Of a DNA stretch of 64,000 bases, positions 10,124 to 21,113 are shown piece after piece. Each line of letters begins with the position of its first letter. Positions within the stretch are counted from its first letter, which is position 1. A model generated the notes under the pieces. It was not told the DNA's origin and did no database searches. It saw only the letters and a list, made by a program, of their open reading frames with translations. The position numbers and the translations under genes are program-made. Origin of the DNA: Bretschneidera sinensis (taxonomy: Eukaryota; Streptophyta; Magnoliopsida; Brassicales; Akaniaceae); the NCBI GenBank assembly GCA_023935145.1, contig CM043700.1, forward strand, positions 71,210,120-71,274,119, given 5' to 3'.

Positions 10124-12022
10124 TAAAAAAGTATACAAATCGAGTACTTCTAGTTTCTGCTTAAAGTTTTTTAATTATGATTCTCTTTTTTCTCTCTAGT
10201 TTCTGCTTAAAGTTTTATTGTCACTTTTTTAGTATGGTTAACAAATCAACCACAACTAGTCATTTCCAATCAACACTGATCAACGATCATCTTAACAATT
10301 TTTTTCTTTAATTTTTGTGGGTAAACTCTAATCACTTACCATAAATATTTTCAAAATGTTGTGAAATTTATATTTAGTTAGAGACAAATGATTTTAGTAT
10401 TGGAAAATTATTTAGCAATAGATTTATTTATTTTTATTTAAAAAAAATAATTGAAAAGAAAAGACATGGGTAAATTGAGATTTGTTTCGACCTTCATGAC
10501 CGAATACTTATATATATATGATTAGTAACTAAAACTTTATCTCGATAAAGTATGGATTTTAAATAAAAAAATTAAATAAATTCTAAACCATAAATTAAAA
10601 TTTGACATATAAATATGTAAACTTATTTCAGTCAAATGGTTTTATATGTATGAAATAGTGGGTGGATTAAAGAACAGTAGATGCTAATGTTACCAACATA
10701 AAGACTATTTTAACTGTAAAAGTGAAAATTTAATGAAAGTGAGGTATTATCATAGTGGAGAGTTGTTATGAGATAATAAGATTAATAAATATATTCTGAT
10801 TAGGTGGAGGTTAACTATCTAGTAACATTGCTGAAAGAAGCAGGAAAGACAAGGTATCCACGGGTAGCTTTAAGTGCTGCGTGGTGAGTTAGATTTACTT
10901 TTAGTAATCGAGACCAATAAAAATATGAATTTATGATATTTGAATAAATCGTTAAATTATGATGATTTAATGATGTATTTTCTGTTATGCACGATAATTG
11001 ATTGATTTGTTGAATAAGGGTTTAATAGTATGTTGAATATTAATTTTATAAGAATTTATATTTTAAAAAGTGATGGATTAATGAAAAATATGTTGAGAAG
11101 TTATATGAAATTTCTAAAAATATGATTGAAAATTTGATATGATATATGAAGAGACAATTTAATAAATATAATAAAAATAATAATTTTGAGAAGAGCTAGA
11201 TAGTTGAATTGAATGCTTTGATATATGCTTGGTTGCATGTTATTGCTTATATGCATAAAAGGGAAGATTAGGAAGGCAGCTGGTCTGGCTGAGAAAACTA
11301 AGAAGGTAGCTGTTCTGGTTGAGAAGACCAGGAAGGTAGCTGGTCTGGCTGAAACATGTCGACATGTGGGAATATGTTCCCATATGATAATATGAAATGA
11401 TTTGATGAGAAAGAAAGAAAGATAATTTAAATCATGCATTATATTTGTTTTTAAATATTTATTATTAATGACTGAGAAAGAATCAGTTTTGCTTATTAAA
11501 TGATTGATAGATAAATAAAAAGGATGACATAATAAAGAAATATATTATTGATTGTTTGTATGATATGAACTTTATGATGATATTAAATTGATAAATTATG
11601 TGAGATATATGTATTGAAAGAGGATAGCCTTATAATTTATTTATTAAGAGAAACTGATAAATGATCGAATTAGAATGTGAGAAGAGATGTATGGTTAATT
11701 ATGCTGATTTAACAATGAATGAATATAACTTAAAGTATACAAATCGAGTACTTATAGTAAATTTAATTCACTGAACTTGTGAAGCTCACTCCTTATTGTT
11801 AAATAATTTTAGGTAGCGGGCTGGACAAATAAAGTTATGAGCTAAGATTGAGACTGAGTTATTATCTGTAAGTCTCGTAGTCCATATCCTCAGACTAACT
11901 CCCCTTTTGAGGGTTGAGGATGAATATATTTTCAATCGATGTATGTTTTATATTGTTGTATATATGTGTCGTGCTAGAATTTCAAAACGTGACGACACCA
12001 TCGCGAGGGTGGCCAACCCAGG
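10124..12022 (+). repeat. 5' LTR of A continued, with an internal duplication
   Basis: After B, the LTR resumes with GTATACAAATCGAGTACTTCTAG (10131-10153) but then jumps back to TTTCTGCTTAAAG, text first seen at 2051. The LTR middle (about 2030-3590) is thus repeated at about 10153-11735, after which GTATACAAATCGAGTACTT occurs a second time and the LTR runs on to its end at about 12022. The junction shows only the short shared word CTAG. The copies are near-identical, including the 30-bp repeats (11264-11353) and the palindrome (11354-11367). The end lacks the normal GTTGTTACA and is joined straight to gag. Confidence 0.75.
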
Positions 12023-12959
12023 ATGACACATTGACGTGCTAGAGCTAGAGGTAGAGTTTTGAATCATAGAGGCCGTGGTAGACCCCCAATATTTAGCAGA
12101 GTTAAAGTGGAGGGAAATGTCGAGTCTATGGTTCATGCAAGGGAACAGGTTCTTAGTGCAGCTAGTACTAGTAGAGGTGATAGAGAATATGATATTAAGA
12201 GGGATGAGTTGAGAGAAGTTCTTGATTGTGCTATAGAGAGAATGAATGCAGCAGAAGAAAGGGTTGATAATTTACAAAGGAGATTAGAGGAAAGGGTGTG
12301 TTTGCTCATAAGATGCAAAGGGATTTTTTTATAGATTTATTAAGTTTAAACCCCAGTCTTTTAAAGGGTCTGTAAATCCTAGTGAAGCTGAGCAGTGGAT
12401 TAAACATGTTGAGAAATATTTTGAAGTCTTAATAGTGACAGATAGGCAGAAGGTTGCTTTTGCTTCATTTAAGCTAGAAAGTGAGGCTTCTCAATGGTGG
12501 GAGGATATTATACTTAGATCGAGTACACAAGTAGATCAACCCTTAACTTGGTGTAAGTTTAAGGATGTATTCTTTGTGAATTATTTTCCAGATACGTTTC
12601 AAGCACAACATGAGAGAGATTTTATTCATTTAAGGCATAATGCTTTATATGTGGGTGAGTATGATAGTAGATATATAGCTGTGTCAAGGTTTTTACCTGA
12701 GTTAGTAAATACGGAAGAGAGGAAATGTAAGAGATTTTTAGACGGGTTACACTATGAGTTTCGAAGTAAACTCTCTTATATAGGTATTAGGAATTATGCT
12801 ATAATGGTGGATAAAGCATTACAGATTGAGAATGATGAGATAAAGTTTAGAGGTAGGAGGGATTGGCTGAAGAGGTCTAGATTTGAGGAACCCAAAGGCG
12901 ATAGTAGTATGAGTGTGCATGGTGGGAGACCACCCCAAAAGAGGCGTTCCTTATCATAG
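12023..12959 (+). pseudogene. gag of Tekay-like element A
   Basis: The frame opens with ATG at 12023, but a TGA follows three codons later (MTH*). It continues RARARGRVLNHRGRGRPP, the Arg/Gly-rich start common in Tekay gag, and a coiled-coil-like stretch to about 12334. A frameshift near 12300-12335 follows, and the capsid resumes with KFKPQSFKGSVNPSEAEQW. It continues through ASQWWEDI, WCKFKDVFFVNYFPDTFQAQ and EERKCKRFLDGLHYEFRS to a stop at 12959. This is the classical retrotransposon gag domain. The copy is inactive (early stop, frameshift) and has no leader or primer site upstream. Confidence 0.8.
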
Positions 12960-13136
12960 AGAATTGTAATGCAAAGTCAGAGGCAAGTATGATCTATTGC
13001 TTTTGTAGCTCAGAGTAATATTAGTAGGACCCCTAGATTTTGGAGGTAGGCTATGGGAACTAGAAGTTATGGTAGAGGAGTAAGTATGCTACTAAGGGGA
13101 AGTGGTAATCTGATGTATGATCGAGAGACAGGAGTT

Positions 13137-13706
13137 TGCAATAGATGTAATCAGACAGGGCATCTATCTCGGAATTGTCCTACTTTGATGTGCTTTGTAT
13201 GAGGTGAGGGATGACATATTAGTGTAGATTGTCCAGTGGGAATATCTGTTGAGATAAGTGCTGGAGGTGTTGAGAGAAAACAAGTGGAGAGAGGTGGTGG
13301 ATCAGGGGGTATGCGGGGAAGAGGCAGAGGACAGGTAGCTGAGAGAGGACATGGTGGTCAGTTACAGCCTAGAGACAACAGAGTCTATGCATTGACCCAA
13401 CATGATGCACAACACACTCTTGATATTATTATGGGTATGGTATCTATTCTTGATAGACCTGCTAGATTATTAATTGATCCTGGTGCAACCCATTCTTTTG
13501 CATCTAGTGTTTATATAAAATCTATTTATGCTTGTGTTAGTCCTTTGATGCATGCTGTTATTGTTGAGGTTCCTACTTGGGATAGGGTTATTATTAGGAC
13601 AATTTATCGTGTTTGCATGATTAGTATGGCTGATAGAGAATTTGAAGTTGATTTATTTCCTTTAGATATGACAAATTTTGATTTAATTCTGGGGATGAAT
13701 TGGTAA
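13137..13706 (+). pseudogene. zinc knuckles and protease of element A
   Basis: The first CCHC knuckle is intact: CNRCNQTGHLSRNC (about 13137-13178). A second, normally alike, is wrecked by two TGA codons (about 13192-13233). Then a Gly/Arg-rich linker leads to the aspartic protease with ARLLIDPGATHSFASS (active-site D in the DPGATHSF form usual in this lineage) and FDLILGMNW near the end at 13706. The TGG-to-TGA type stops fit decay by C-to-T/G-to-A transitions. Confidence 0.8.
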
Positions 13707-15119
13707 TTTGCATATCATGCTTAGAATGTGGTGTTCAGGATACCAGGACAAGAGGAGTTTAATTTTTAGGGAGAACGTAAGAACTTGCCAACTATTTTAT
13801 TTGTGCTATGACTGCTAGTAGATGGTTGAATAAGGGTTGTGAGGGGTATTTGGTGTATGTTGTGGATTCTAGAAAGGAGATTAGGAAGTTAGAAGAAACT
13901 TAATAGTGAAAGATTTTTCTGATGTGTTCCCTGAGGAGTTTTCTGGTTTGTCTCCCAACAGGGAGATTGAGTTTTCTATTGAGGTGATTTTGGGATCAGC
14001 ACCCATATCTATAGCACCTTATAGAATGGCACCAGCTGAATTAAGAGAATTAAAAGTGCAGCTTCAGGAGTTACTAGATAAACAATTTATTCGACCTAGT
14101 ATGTCACCTTGGGGAGCCCCTGTGTTGTTTGTGAAGAAGAATGATGGAACGATGAGGTTGTGTATTGATTATAGACTGTTGATTAAATTCACCATCAAGA
14201 ATAAATATCCTTTGCCCAGGATAGATGATTTATTCGAGCAGTTACAGGAGGCTATGGTGTTTTCTAAGATAGACCTAAGATTGGGTTATCATCAGTTGAG
14301 GATAAATGAGGGAGACATGCTTAAGACTGCTTTTAGGGCATGTTATGGCCATCATGAGTTATTTGTGATGTCATTTTGGTTAACTAATGCTCTTATAGTA
14401 TTTATGGATCTAATGAATCAGGTGTTAAAACCATTCTTGGATAGATTTCTGATTGTATTTATTAATGATATTCTGGTATATTCCAAGAATGAAGAGAAGC
14501 ATGGGCAACATTTAAAGATAGTGTTGGAAATTCTTAGGAGAGAGAAATTGTATAGAAAGTTCTCTAAGTGTGAGTTTTTGTTGAGTGAAATATATTTATT
14601 GGGGAATGTTGTGTCAGGAGATGGTATAGCAGTTGACCCACAGAAAGTTGAGGCAGTGTTGAATTGGGAAAGACCCACTAGTGTGACTGAAATTAGAAGC
14701 TTTTTGGGGTTAGCTGGTTATTATACAAGGTTTATCCAAAAAAATTCTATTATTGCTGGACCATTAACCCATATGATTAGGAGGGAAGTGAAGTTTATGT
14801 GGTTAGAAGAATTTGAGAAGAGTTCCTAGATATTAAAATAAAAAGTAACTACTGCTCCGATATTAGTACTTCCTTATGGAAATGAAGGATTTGTGGTATA
14901 TAGTGATGCGTCCCATCAGGGGTTGGGATGCGTGTTGATGCAACATGGGAGAGTTATAGCCTATGCTTATAGGCAATTGAAGAACCATGAGAGAAATTAC
15001 CCGACCCATGATTTAGAATTGGCTGCCATAGTTTTTGCTTTGAAGATTTAGAGACATCATCTATATGGAGTCACTTGTGAAATTTTTACTGATAATAAAA
15101 GTTTGATGCATTTACCTAC
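13707..15119 (+). pseudogene. reverse transcriptase and first part of RNase H of element A
   Basis: The linker 13707-13905 retains VVFRIPGQEEF and GCEGYLVYVVDS-like text with frame changes. RT proper (13906-14829) shows [59 protein letters not shown] and [13 protein letters not shown]. The catalytic motif FIDD reads FIND: Asn at 14464-14466 replaces the first Asp. RNase H begins at about 14878 ([19 protein letters not shown]) with the active-site D and the E of [14 protein letters not shown], then a TAG, then ITDNK-like text up to the insertion of F. It resumes at 21035. Confidence 0.85.
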
Positions 15120-15308
15120 TGATAGGAGCTTAAATATTCATATTTAAGCCCCTTAATTTACATTTGTTAAGTTCTTTATCTATATGTTTTAGTCTATTTT
15201 ACTTCACTTTTGTGTTTTACACGTTTTTATAGGGTCTTGGAGAAAAAGAAGCATTTTTGGCACTTAAAGGAAGAAATCTGGAAATCCTGGAGCAACTGCT
15301 GGCTAGAT

Positions 15309-15361
15309 TGCGATCGAGCGCAGAATTGCGATCAAGCGCACCACATATGCGATCGAGCGCA
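15309..15361 (+). repeat. CpG-rich word array in F 5' LTR (three copies)
   Basis: TGCGATCGAGCGCA at 15309-15322 and 15348-15361, with TGCGATCAAGCGCA at 15327-15340. The word is close to its own reverse complement. The array lies about 130-180 bp upstream of the TATA box, in the presumed U3 enhancer region. The 3' LTR has four copies (20048-20122). Confidence 0.9.
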
Positions 15362-15488
15362 CATGTACGGGCGTGAACAGTAAACTGCAGAACCCTGTTT
15401 TGGAAATAACCCTATTTTGGAAATAAAGGAGTTTTGTGTTTTAGGAAAGTTTAGGAACTCATGAGCCTCTTAGGACTTCTCAAAGACC

Positions 15489-15496
15489 TATAAATA
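15489..15496 (+). promoter_or_regulatory. TATA box of F LTR
   Basis: TATAAATA inside GACCTATAAATACAC. The same box is at 20250-20257 in the other LTR, and at 25909-25916 and 31347-31354 in the LTRs of G. It is likely the core promoter for element RNA. Confidence 0.7.
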
Positions 15497-16338
15497 CACT
15501 TGTAAATCACACACAAAAATCATCACCTCTTGGTGGGGATCACTTCTTTTATCTCTTCTTTTATCTTTTGCTTTAGCTTGGAGAAAGAGACCGTGGAGCG
15601 GAATTGACGACTCTTCTCTCAGGTTTCTTCTTTCCTTTTTTATTTTATTATTTGTAATTAAATTCTTAGTAGGGCTTGGTTGAAGCCCTAATTATGTTTA
15701 CTCAATAATTCAGTATTGGTGCCTTTGTGATATTTATGTTGTGTTGCTTAACTTGATTAATGTCTGTTTGTATTTAAATTCCTCATATGTGTGTGTCTGA
15801 TCAACATATGGATGTGGTATGGACTTGTTAGTTAGATCAATTTGGATGACCGAGTCCTGGGTCTAACATTAGTTACAAGGGATATCTTATCCGGATACCC
15901 GGGTTAATCAACATGGGAAACCAGGAGTAGATACCATGCTGAATCCCTTAAGGAAGAAAAGAGTTAGAGTAGATACCATGCCTAACTCGTTGCTTAGGGA
16001 AATCAATAGCTTAAGGAGTAGATACCATGCCCTTAGGTTGGCAACCAGTAGGTATACATAATAAAGCTAATGCACTGATACCTTATACACATTGGGAATG
16101 TATGACTAGTGGTGGATATCAAAGCCCTATGTCTTTATTATTATCAAATCACCTTCCAACAAATATTTATCTCTTTTTACTTTTGAGAAACTAATTCTAA
16201 AAAGCAACTTTACCAATCCCTGTGGAGATGACCTTGCTTTCACACACTAGACTACACTGATGACCTTGTGCACTTGCAAGTATAACTAGTACGATTATTC
16301 ACTTATTTATTTAGGTAGATAAACGCACAACAAGTTTT

Positions 16339-16355
16339 TGGTGCCGTTGCCGGGG
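16339..16355 (+). other. primer-binding site of F
   Basis: TGGTGCCGTTGCCGGGG begins six bases after the LTR. It is one base off TGGCGCCGTTGCCGGGG, the Asp-tRNA-type site usual in Athila-group elements. G has the same sequence at 26810-26826. Confidence 0.8.
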
Positions 16356-16767
16356 ATTGTGCTAAATTTCTTTTTGGAATTATTTTCGTTAGTTTTTTTT
16401 ATTATTTTAATTTATTCTATTTTATTTTTATCAAAAATCAAATTTATTCCTCCTTTTCGTTTTCTGTTCAGGTGTGCAGAGGAGGAGTTTCTGTCCTCAT
16501 TGCGATCGAGCGTAGTGCCTTGTGCGATCGAGCGCAAGTCTGCGATCGAGCGTAGTTCAGTGTGCGCTCGAGCGCAAATAGTCCAGAGACTACCCGAGCA
16601 GCAGTACTGAAGTAGCTGCACTAAGGTATTCCTGCTGATTCATGCAAGGGTTTTGAGTGAGGAACCCAACCATCCTTTTACTTGATATAGAGAGTGAGCA
16701 GATCATTCGAAAGAGGCCTAGAAACAACTTCGAGGAGAGAGAAGAAGAATTTGAGGGTGAAGCACCA
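16356..16767 (+). other. leader of F with four CpG-rich words
   Basis: An AT-rich leader that abruptly contains TGCGATCGAGCG(T/C)A at 16501-16514, 16523-16536 and 16541-16554, and TGCGCTCGAGCGCA at 16563-16576; the last contains the perfect palindrome GCGCTCGAGCGC. The same word therefore occurs both in the LTR and in the untranslated leader. From about 16678 on, the text is weakly coding (EQIIRKRPRNNFEERE), possibly the real start of gag. Confidence 0.75.
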
Positions 16768-18534
16768 ATGGAACAACTTTACAACTAACTGCCACTAGAA
16801 CGGAGACCTATGAAGCAATCCTTCATTCCACAGAACCTCAACCATCCTTCATGCATTGCATATCAACCTAAGGTGGAAGAAAATTATTACATATCTCCGG
16901 AGATACTTAGTGCCTTGACTCATTTTAGGGGTACACCTGCTGAGGATCCACACTTGCACCTTCGAGAATTTTGTGATCTCTGCAAATTCCAGCATATTCG
17001 GGGCCTAGATCAAGAGGGAATCAAGTTAATTCTTTTCCCTTTTTCATTAAAAGATAATGCTAAAATATGGTATCATTCATTGCCTGCAGATTCCATCCAT
17101 ACTTGGGAAGAGCTATCCAATAGATTTCTAAGGAAATTTTTTCCAGCCTAAAAGATAAGGCAGATGAGGAAGGAGATTCAATCCTTCCAACAGAGGGATG
17201 GAGACCTTTTCTTCGAAGCATGAAGACACTTTAATGAGCTGCTACTCAAATGTCCATATCACAACTTACCTCAAGATGAGCTGGTCCTAGCTTTCTATGA
17301 AGGTTTAAGTGGCATCAATCAAGGTATAGTGGATTCCGGTTGTGGAGGTGTGCTGATGGAGAAGACTAGTGAAGAAGCCATGGAGCTGTTTGAGACATTA
17401 AGTGAGTACACCCAACAATTCTCCTCGAAAGTTAAACAAGGAGTCAAGAGCAAAAGTATGTATGAAGCTACTCTAAATGGCGGAACCTCTATGCAAATAG
17501 CTGCTCTGGAGAGGAAGCTAGATATGAGGCTAGATATGATTGTAAAAGCTATGACTGCTCAAAACACCTCACCGAGTCCACAAGCTACATCACCCCAGGT
17601 ATGTGCTATATGTTCCCAATTTAATCACACCACTGAGACCTGCCATTTGTATTCATCTGCAGATCCCGACCAAGCAAACTATGTGGGACCAAACAATGCA
17701 TATGCATACAACCCTGGATGGCGGAACCACTCCAACCTATCATGGAGCAACAATCAAGACACCTTGAACCCTCAAGGGCAACAAAGGAACGTCCATAAAG
17801 CAACCCAACCCATTCCAGAACCCAAGAAGAATGATCTAGAGAGTCTTATAAAACAACTGGCCCTTCAACAACAGCAACTAATGACAACACATGAGTAAGC
17901 AATTCAAAGGTTAGAGGCACAAATGGGGCAATTGGCTAAGGAGCTAAGTGAAAGAAAGTTGGGTGAACTTCCAGTCTAACCACTACCTACTCCAAGAGGA
18001 CATCAGCAACTAAATGCCGTGACAACTCTAACAAATGGTAAGATCATTGAAACTGATGAGCCTACACAAGCATCCACATCCAAGGTAAGTGAGATGGAGA
18101 AGGTAAATAGTGAGAAGGTTGAACTCAAAAGATATAATGCATTAAAATTACCCCCAGATAATATAAAATGTTTTAATGTATGCATGACGCAAAGTGTTGT
18201 TGAGGAAGCTTTTCAGGTCCATTACGTTGATCCAATAGAAATTGCTCTTATCTATAGTGTCCCAAGATCGGATATTGAGCCCAAATGCAAAGATGTTACT
18301 GATGACATCATTGAAACTATGCACCTTCTAAAAGCCTTTCCAAAGCCTCCAAGTAAGTACACTGATCCATTTGAAATTCTTGGGCCTACTAATACTATTC
18401 TTCCCCCTTTTATTGTACAGGCACCTAACTTGGAATTCAAGCAGTTGCCCGAGCACTTATCTTATGCGTATATGGGAGAGAATAAGACACTTCCTATGCT
18501 AGCTGCTGCCACTCTTAGCTTTGGGGAAAAATAA
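16768..18534 (+). pseudogene. Athila-type gag of F, fused in frame to a post-protease segment
   Basis: One reading frame runs the whole length with about five in-frame stops. The first follows six codons after the ATG near 16769; the others are at 17149-17151, near 17228, at 17896-17898 and near 17956. Capsid: GTPAEDPHLHLREFCDLCKF, LILFPFSLKDNAKIWYHSLP, WEELSNRFLRKFFPA. Then a CCHC knuckle CAICSQFNHTTETC and NYVGPNNAYAYNPGWRNH, typical of Athila gag. At about 18100 the frame passes from SEMEK to VNSEKVELK, so the protease found in G is absent without loss of frame. The end, LPEHLSYAYMGENKTLP, is the usual entry to Athila pol, but the frame stops at 18534. Confidence 0.85.
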
Positions 18535-19859
18535 AGTTTGGTCCGGCTGAAGACGTTAAACTTAGCGCTCATGGGAGGTACCCCATAGCTTATCCTTTTA
18601 TTTTTATTATTTTACGTATTTATTGTTATTTATTTATTTTTATTACTTCTTGTTTTCCCGTATTACGTTAGTTTTTCTTTTTTAGGGATAATGTGTGCAT
18701 CCGTTCAAGTTTGGGGGTACGCTATGAGCCATGCCGACCTAGCTAGTTCTCCATCTCCCAGGTCAACTCTTTCCTTGTTATACGCACATTGGGGACAATG
18801 TGTAATTTAAGTTTGGGGGTATAGGAGACACATTCACACACACTTTGTCCCAGTTTTTTTTTGTTTTGTTGTTTTTCATAGATAAATACATGTTCATTCC
18901 GTTCCAAAATTTTTGGGTGTTCTAAACAAACAATATGATTTGACTTCATAAGTGAGCTTTAACACCTTGAACATATGGGCCAATAATTAAGTTTTGAACC
19001 ATAATTACTTTCTCTTAGGCATTTAAGGATTCACAAGTTCGACTTAAACTAAACATGAGCACATTAGCACATAGTTGTGTGGGGGTATGACATGTAATTT
19101 TGATTTGTATGTTTCTTTTGCTTGACTGTGAACCAGATGACCTATTAGATTAACGCGGTGGCATAAGAAAATAGAAAAAGTTCGTTATTGCTCAAAAATA
19201 AAAAAAAATTGCTCCTAAAGATCATTAAAAAGAACTTTCCATTGAGTAACTGGCTCTCTTGCCTTAGTAAGCAGTGAGTGTCACGTCAAAAGGTGGAATA
19301 TTATGATCGGTAGCATTAAGAGTAGTTAATTTCGTAGCCTTTTTGACTCGAGTTAGTAAGCCCTTAGGGGTGTTTCTACACCTAATGTCCTAAAACCATC
19401 TGGTTTGGGAGTCATTGACTAAATGCTCGTTACACGAGTCAAATAGAAAACTTAAGGGAACTAACTTGGCAAAAATCTCATAAATAAAAGAAAAGAAGAA
19501 AATCTATGCCATCTTTGTTGATTCTAATAGGAAATTTGGTGAATCTTGAGTCATCGAAACACTACACATTAGAATTATTTGGAAACCTAATCTTTTATGT
19601 GCTAGTCCACCACACACTCAGTCAAACTTGTGATGTCTTAACCTACCTCATGAAAGTGATTTGCATTCAAAACTCGTATTCATTGCAAAGATGTGTTTAT
19701 ACTTGTTAAGCTTGCTCATGAATGCGTATCATAGTTTTGTGTGAAACCTAAACTTTTGTTGGACACCATGAGCATTGGATTTATCTTTGCGTCTTTGTTT
19801 TTCATTTAGTTTTTGGTTTTGTATTGCTAAGGGACTAGCAATATGTAAGTTTGGGGGTG
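18535..19859 (+). other. non-coding 3' internal region and polypurine tract of F
   Basis: No ORF of family resemblance. It begins with CGGCTGAAGACGTTAAACTT, shared with G at about 29549. The word AGTTTGGGGGT recurs (about 18708, 18811, 19849); the last copy, at 19847-19859 directly before the LTR, is the polypurine tract that would prime second-strand synthesis. In full Athila elements pol lies before this region; here RT, RNase H and integrase are missing. Confidence 0.75.
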
Positions 19860-21034
19860 TGATAGGAGCTTAAATATTCATATTTAAGCCCCTTAATTTA
19901 CATTTGTTAAGTTCTTTATCTATATGTTTTAGTCTATTTTACTTCACTTTTGTGTTTTACACGTTTTTATAGGGTCTGGAGAAAAAGAAGCATTTTTGGC
20001 ACTTAAAGGAAGAAATCTGGAAATCCTGGAGCAGCTACTGGCTAGATTGCGATCGAGCGCACTCCTCTGGGCGATCGAGCGCAGAATTGCGATCGAGTGC
20101 ACCACATATGCGATCGAGCGCACATGTACGGGCGTGAACAGTAAACTGCAGAACCCTGTTTTGGAAATAACCTTATTTTGGAAATAAAGGAGTTTTGTGT
20201 TTTAGGAAAGTTTAGGAACTCATGAGCCTCTTAGGACTTCTCAAAGACCTATAAATACACTTGTAGATCACACACAAAAATCATCACCTCTTGGGGGGGA
20301 TCACTTCTTTTATCCCTTCTTTTATCTTTTGCTTTAGCTTGGAGAAAGAGACCGTGGAGCGGAATTGACGACTCTTCTCTCGGGTTTCTTCTTTCCTTTT
20401 TTATTTTATTATGTGTAATTAAATTCTTAGTAGGGCTTGGTTGAAGCCCTAATTATGTTTACTCAATAATTCAGTATTGGTGCCTTTGTGATATTTATGT
20501 TGTGTTGCTTAACTTGATTAATGTCTGTTTGTATTTAAATTCCTCATATGTGTGTGTCTGATCAACGTATGCATATCTTATCCGGATACCCGGGTTAATC
20601 AATATGGGAAACCAGGAGTAAATACCATGCTGAATCCCTTAAGGAAGAAAAGAGTTAGAGTAGATACCATGCCTAACTCGTTGCTTAGGGAAATCAATAG
20701 CTTAAGGAGTAGATACCATGCCCTTAGGTTGGAAACCAGTAGGCATACATGGCATGAGTAAAGCATTGGCATACTGTTGTACTGTGGTAGCATAATTAGT
20801 GGTGGATATCAAGCCTCTACGCCTTTATCTTTAGTATTTTATCTTTATCAAAATCAACTCTTTTATTATTGTTATCTTTTTATTACTGCGAAACTAATTC
20901 TAAATTTAAATTTACCAATCCCTGTGGAGATGATCTTGCATTCGCACACTATGCTACATTATTGACCTTGTGCACTTGCAAGTAAAATGAGTACGATTAT
21001 TTGCTTATTTATTTAGGTAGATAACCACTCAACA
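19860..21034 (+). repeat. 3' LTR of element F
   Basis: TGATAGGAGC...CTCAACA. Nearly identical to 15120-16332 except for one more CpG-rich word, a missing segment of about 75 bp near 20575, and differences near the end. Confidence 0.9.
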
Positions 21035-21113
21035 CCTACCCATAGAGAGTTGAATTTGAGGCAGATGAGGTGGATGAAATTGATTAATGACTATGACTGT
21101 AAAACATGTCGAC
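21035..21113 (+). pseudogene. remainder of RNase H of element A, ending at a deletion
   Basis: After the second CCTAC the frame of A resumes: ELNLRQMRWMKLINDYDC, the well-conserved end of RNase H in gypsy pol. The next residues should lead into integrase; instead the text becomes LTR sequence just before the palindrome ACATGTCGACATGT (21114-21127). The rest of pol, the polypurine tract and the first part of the 3' LTR are gone. Confidence 0.8.

Larger units (their letters stand above)
15120..16332 (+). repeat. 5' LTR of element F
   Basis: Begins TGATAGGAGC and ends CGCACAACA. It carries three copies of the word TGCGATCGAGCGCA (one decayed) at 15309-15361, a TATA box at 15489-15496, and about 75 bp near 15805-15880 that are missing from the 3' LTR. 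Repeats of TAGATACCATGC (about 15928, 15970, 16020) recur several times. Confidence 0.9.
15120..21034 (+). mobile_element. non-autonomous Athila-like element F
   Basis: A 5,915-bp insertion in the RNase H of A, with ends TGATAGG...CTCAACA and a perfect target duplication CCTAC (15115-15119 and 21035-21039). It contains two LTRs, an Asp-tRNA-type primer site, a gag frame with several stops, no protease, no RT, no RNase H and no integrase, then about 1.3 kb of non-coding DNA and a polypurine tract. Few substitutions separate the LTRs by eye, so it is among the younger insertions here. It fits the class of terminal-repeat retrotransposons carrying only gag, which depend on enzymes made elsewhere. 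Confidence 0.9.
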
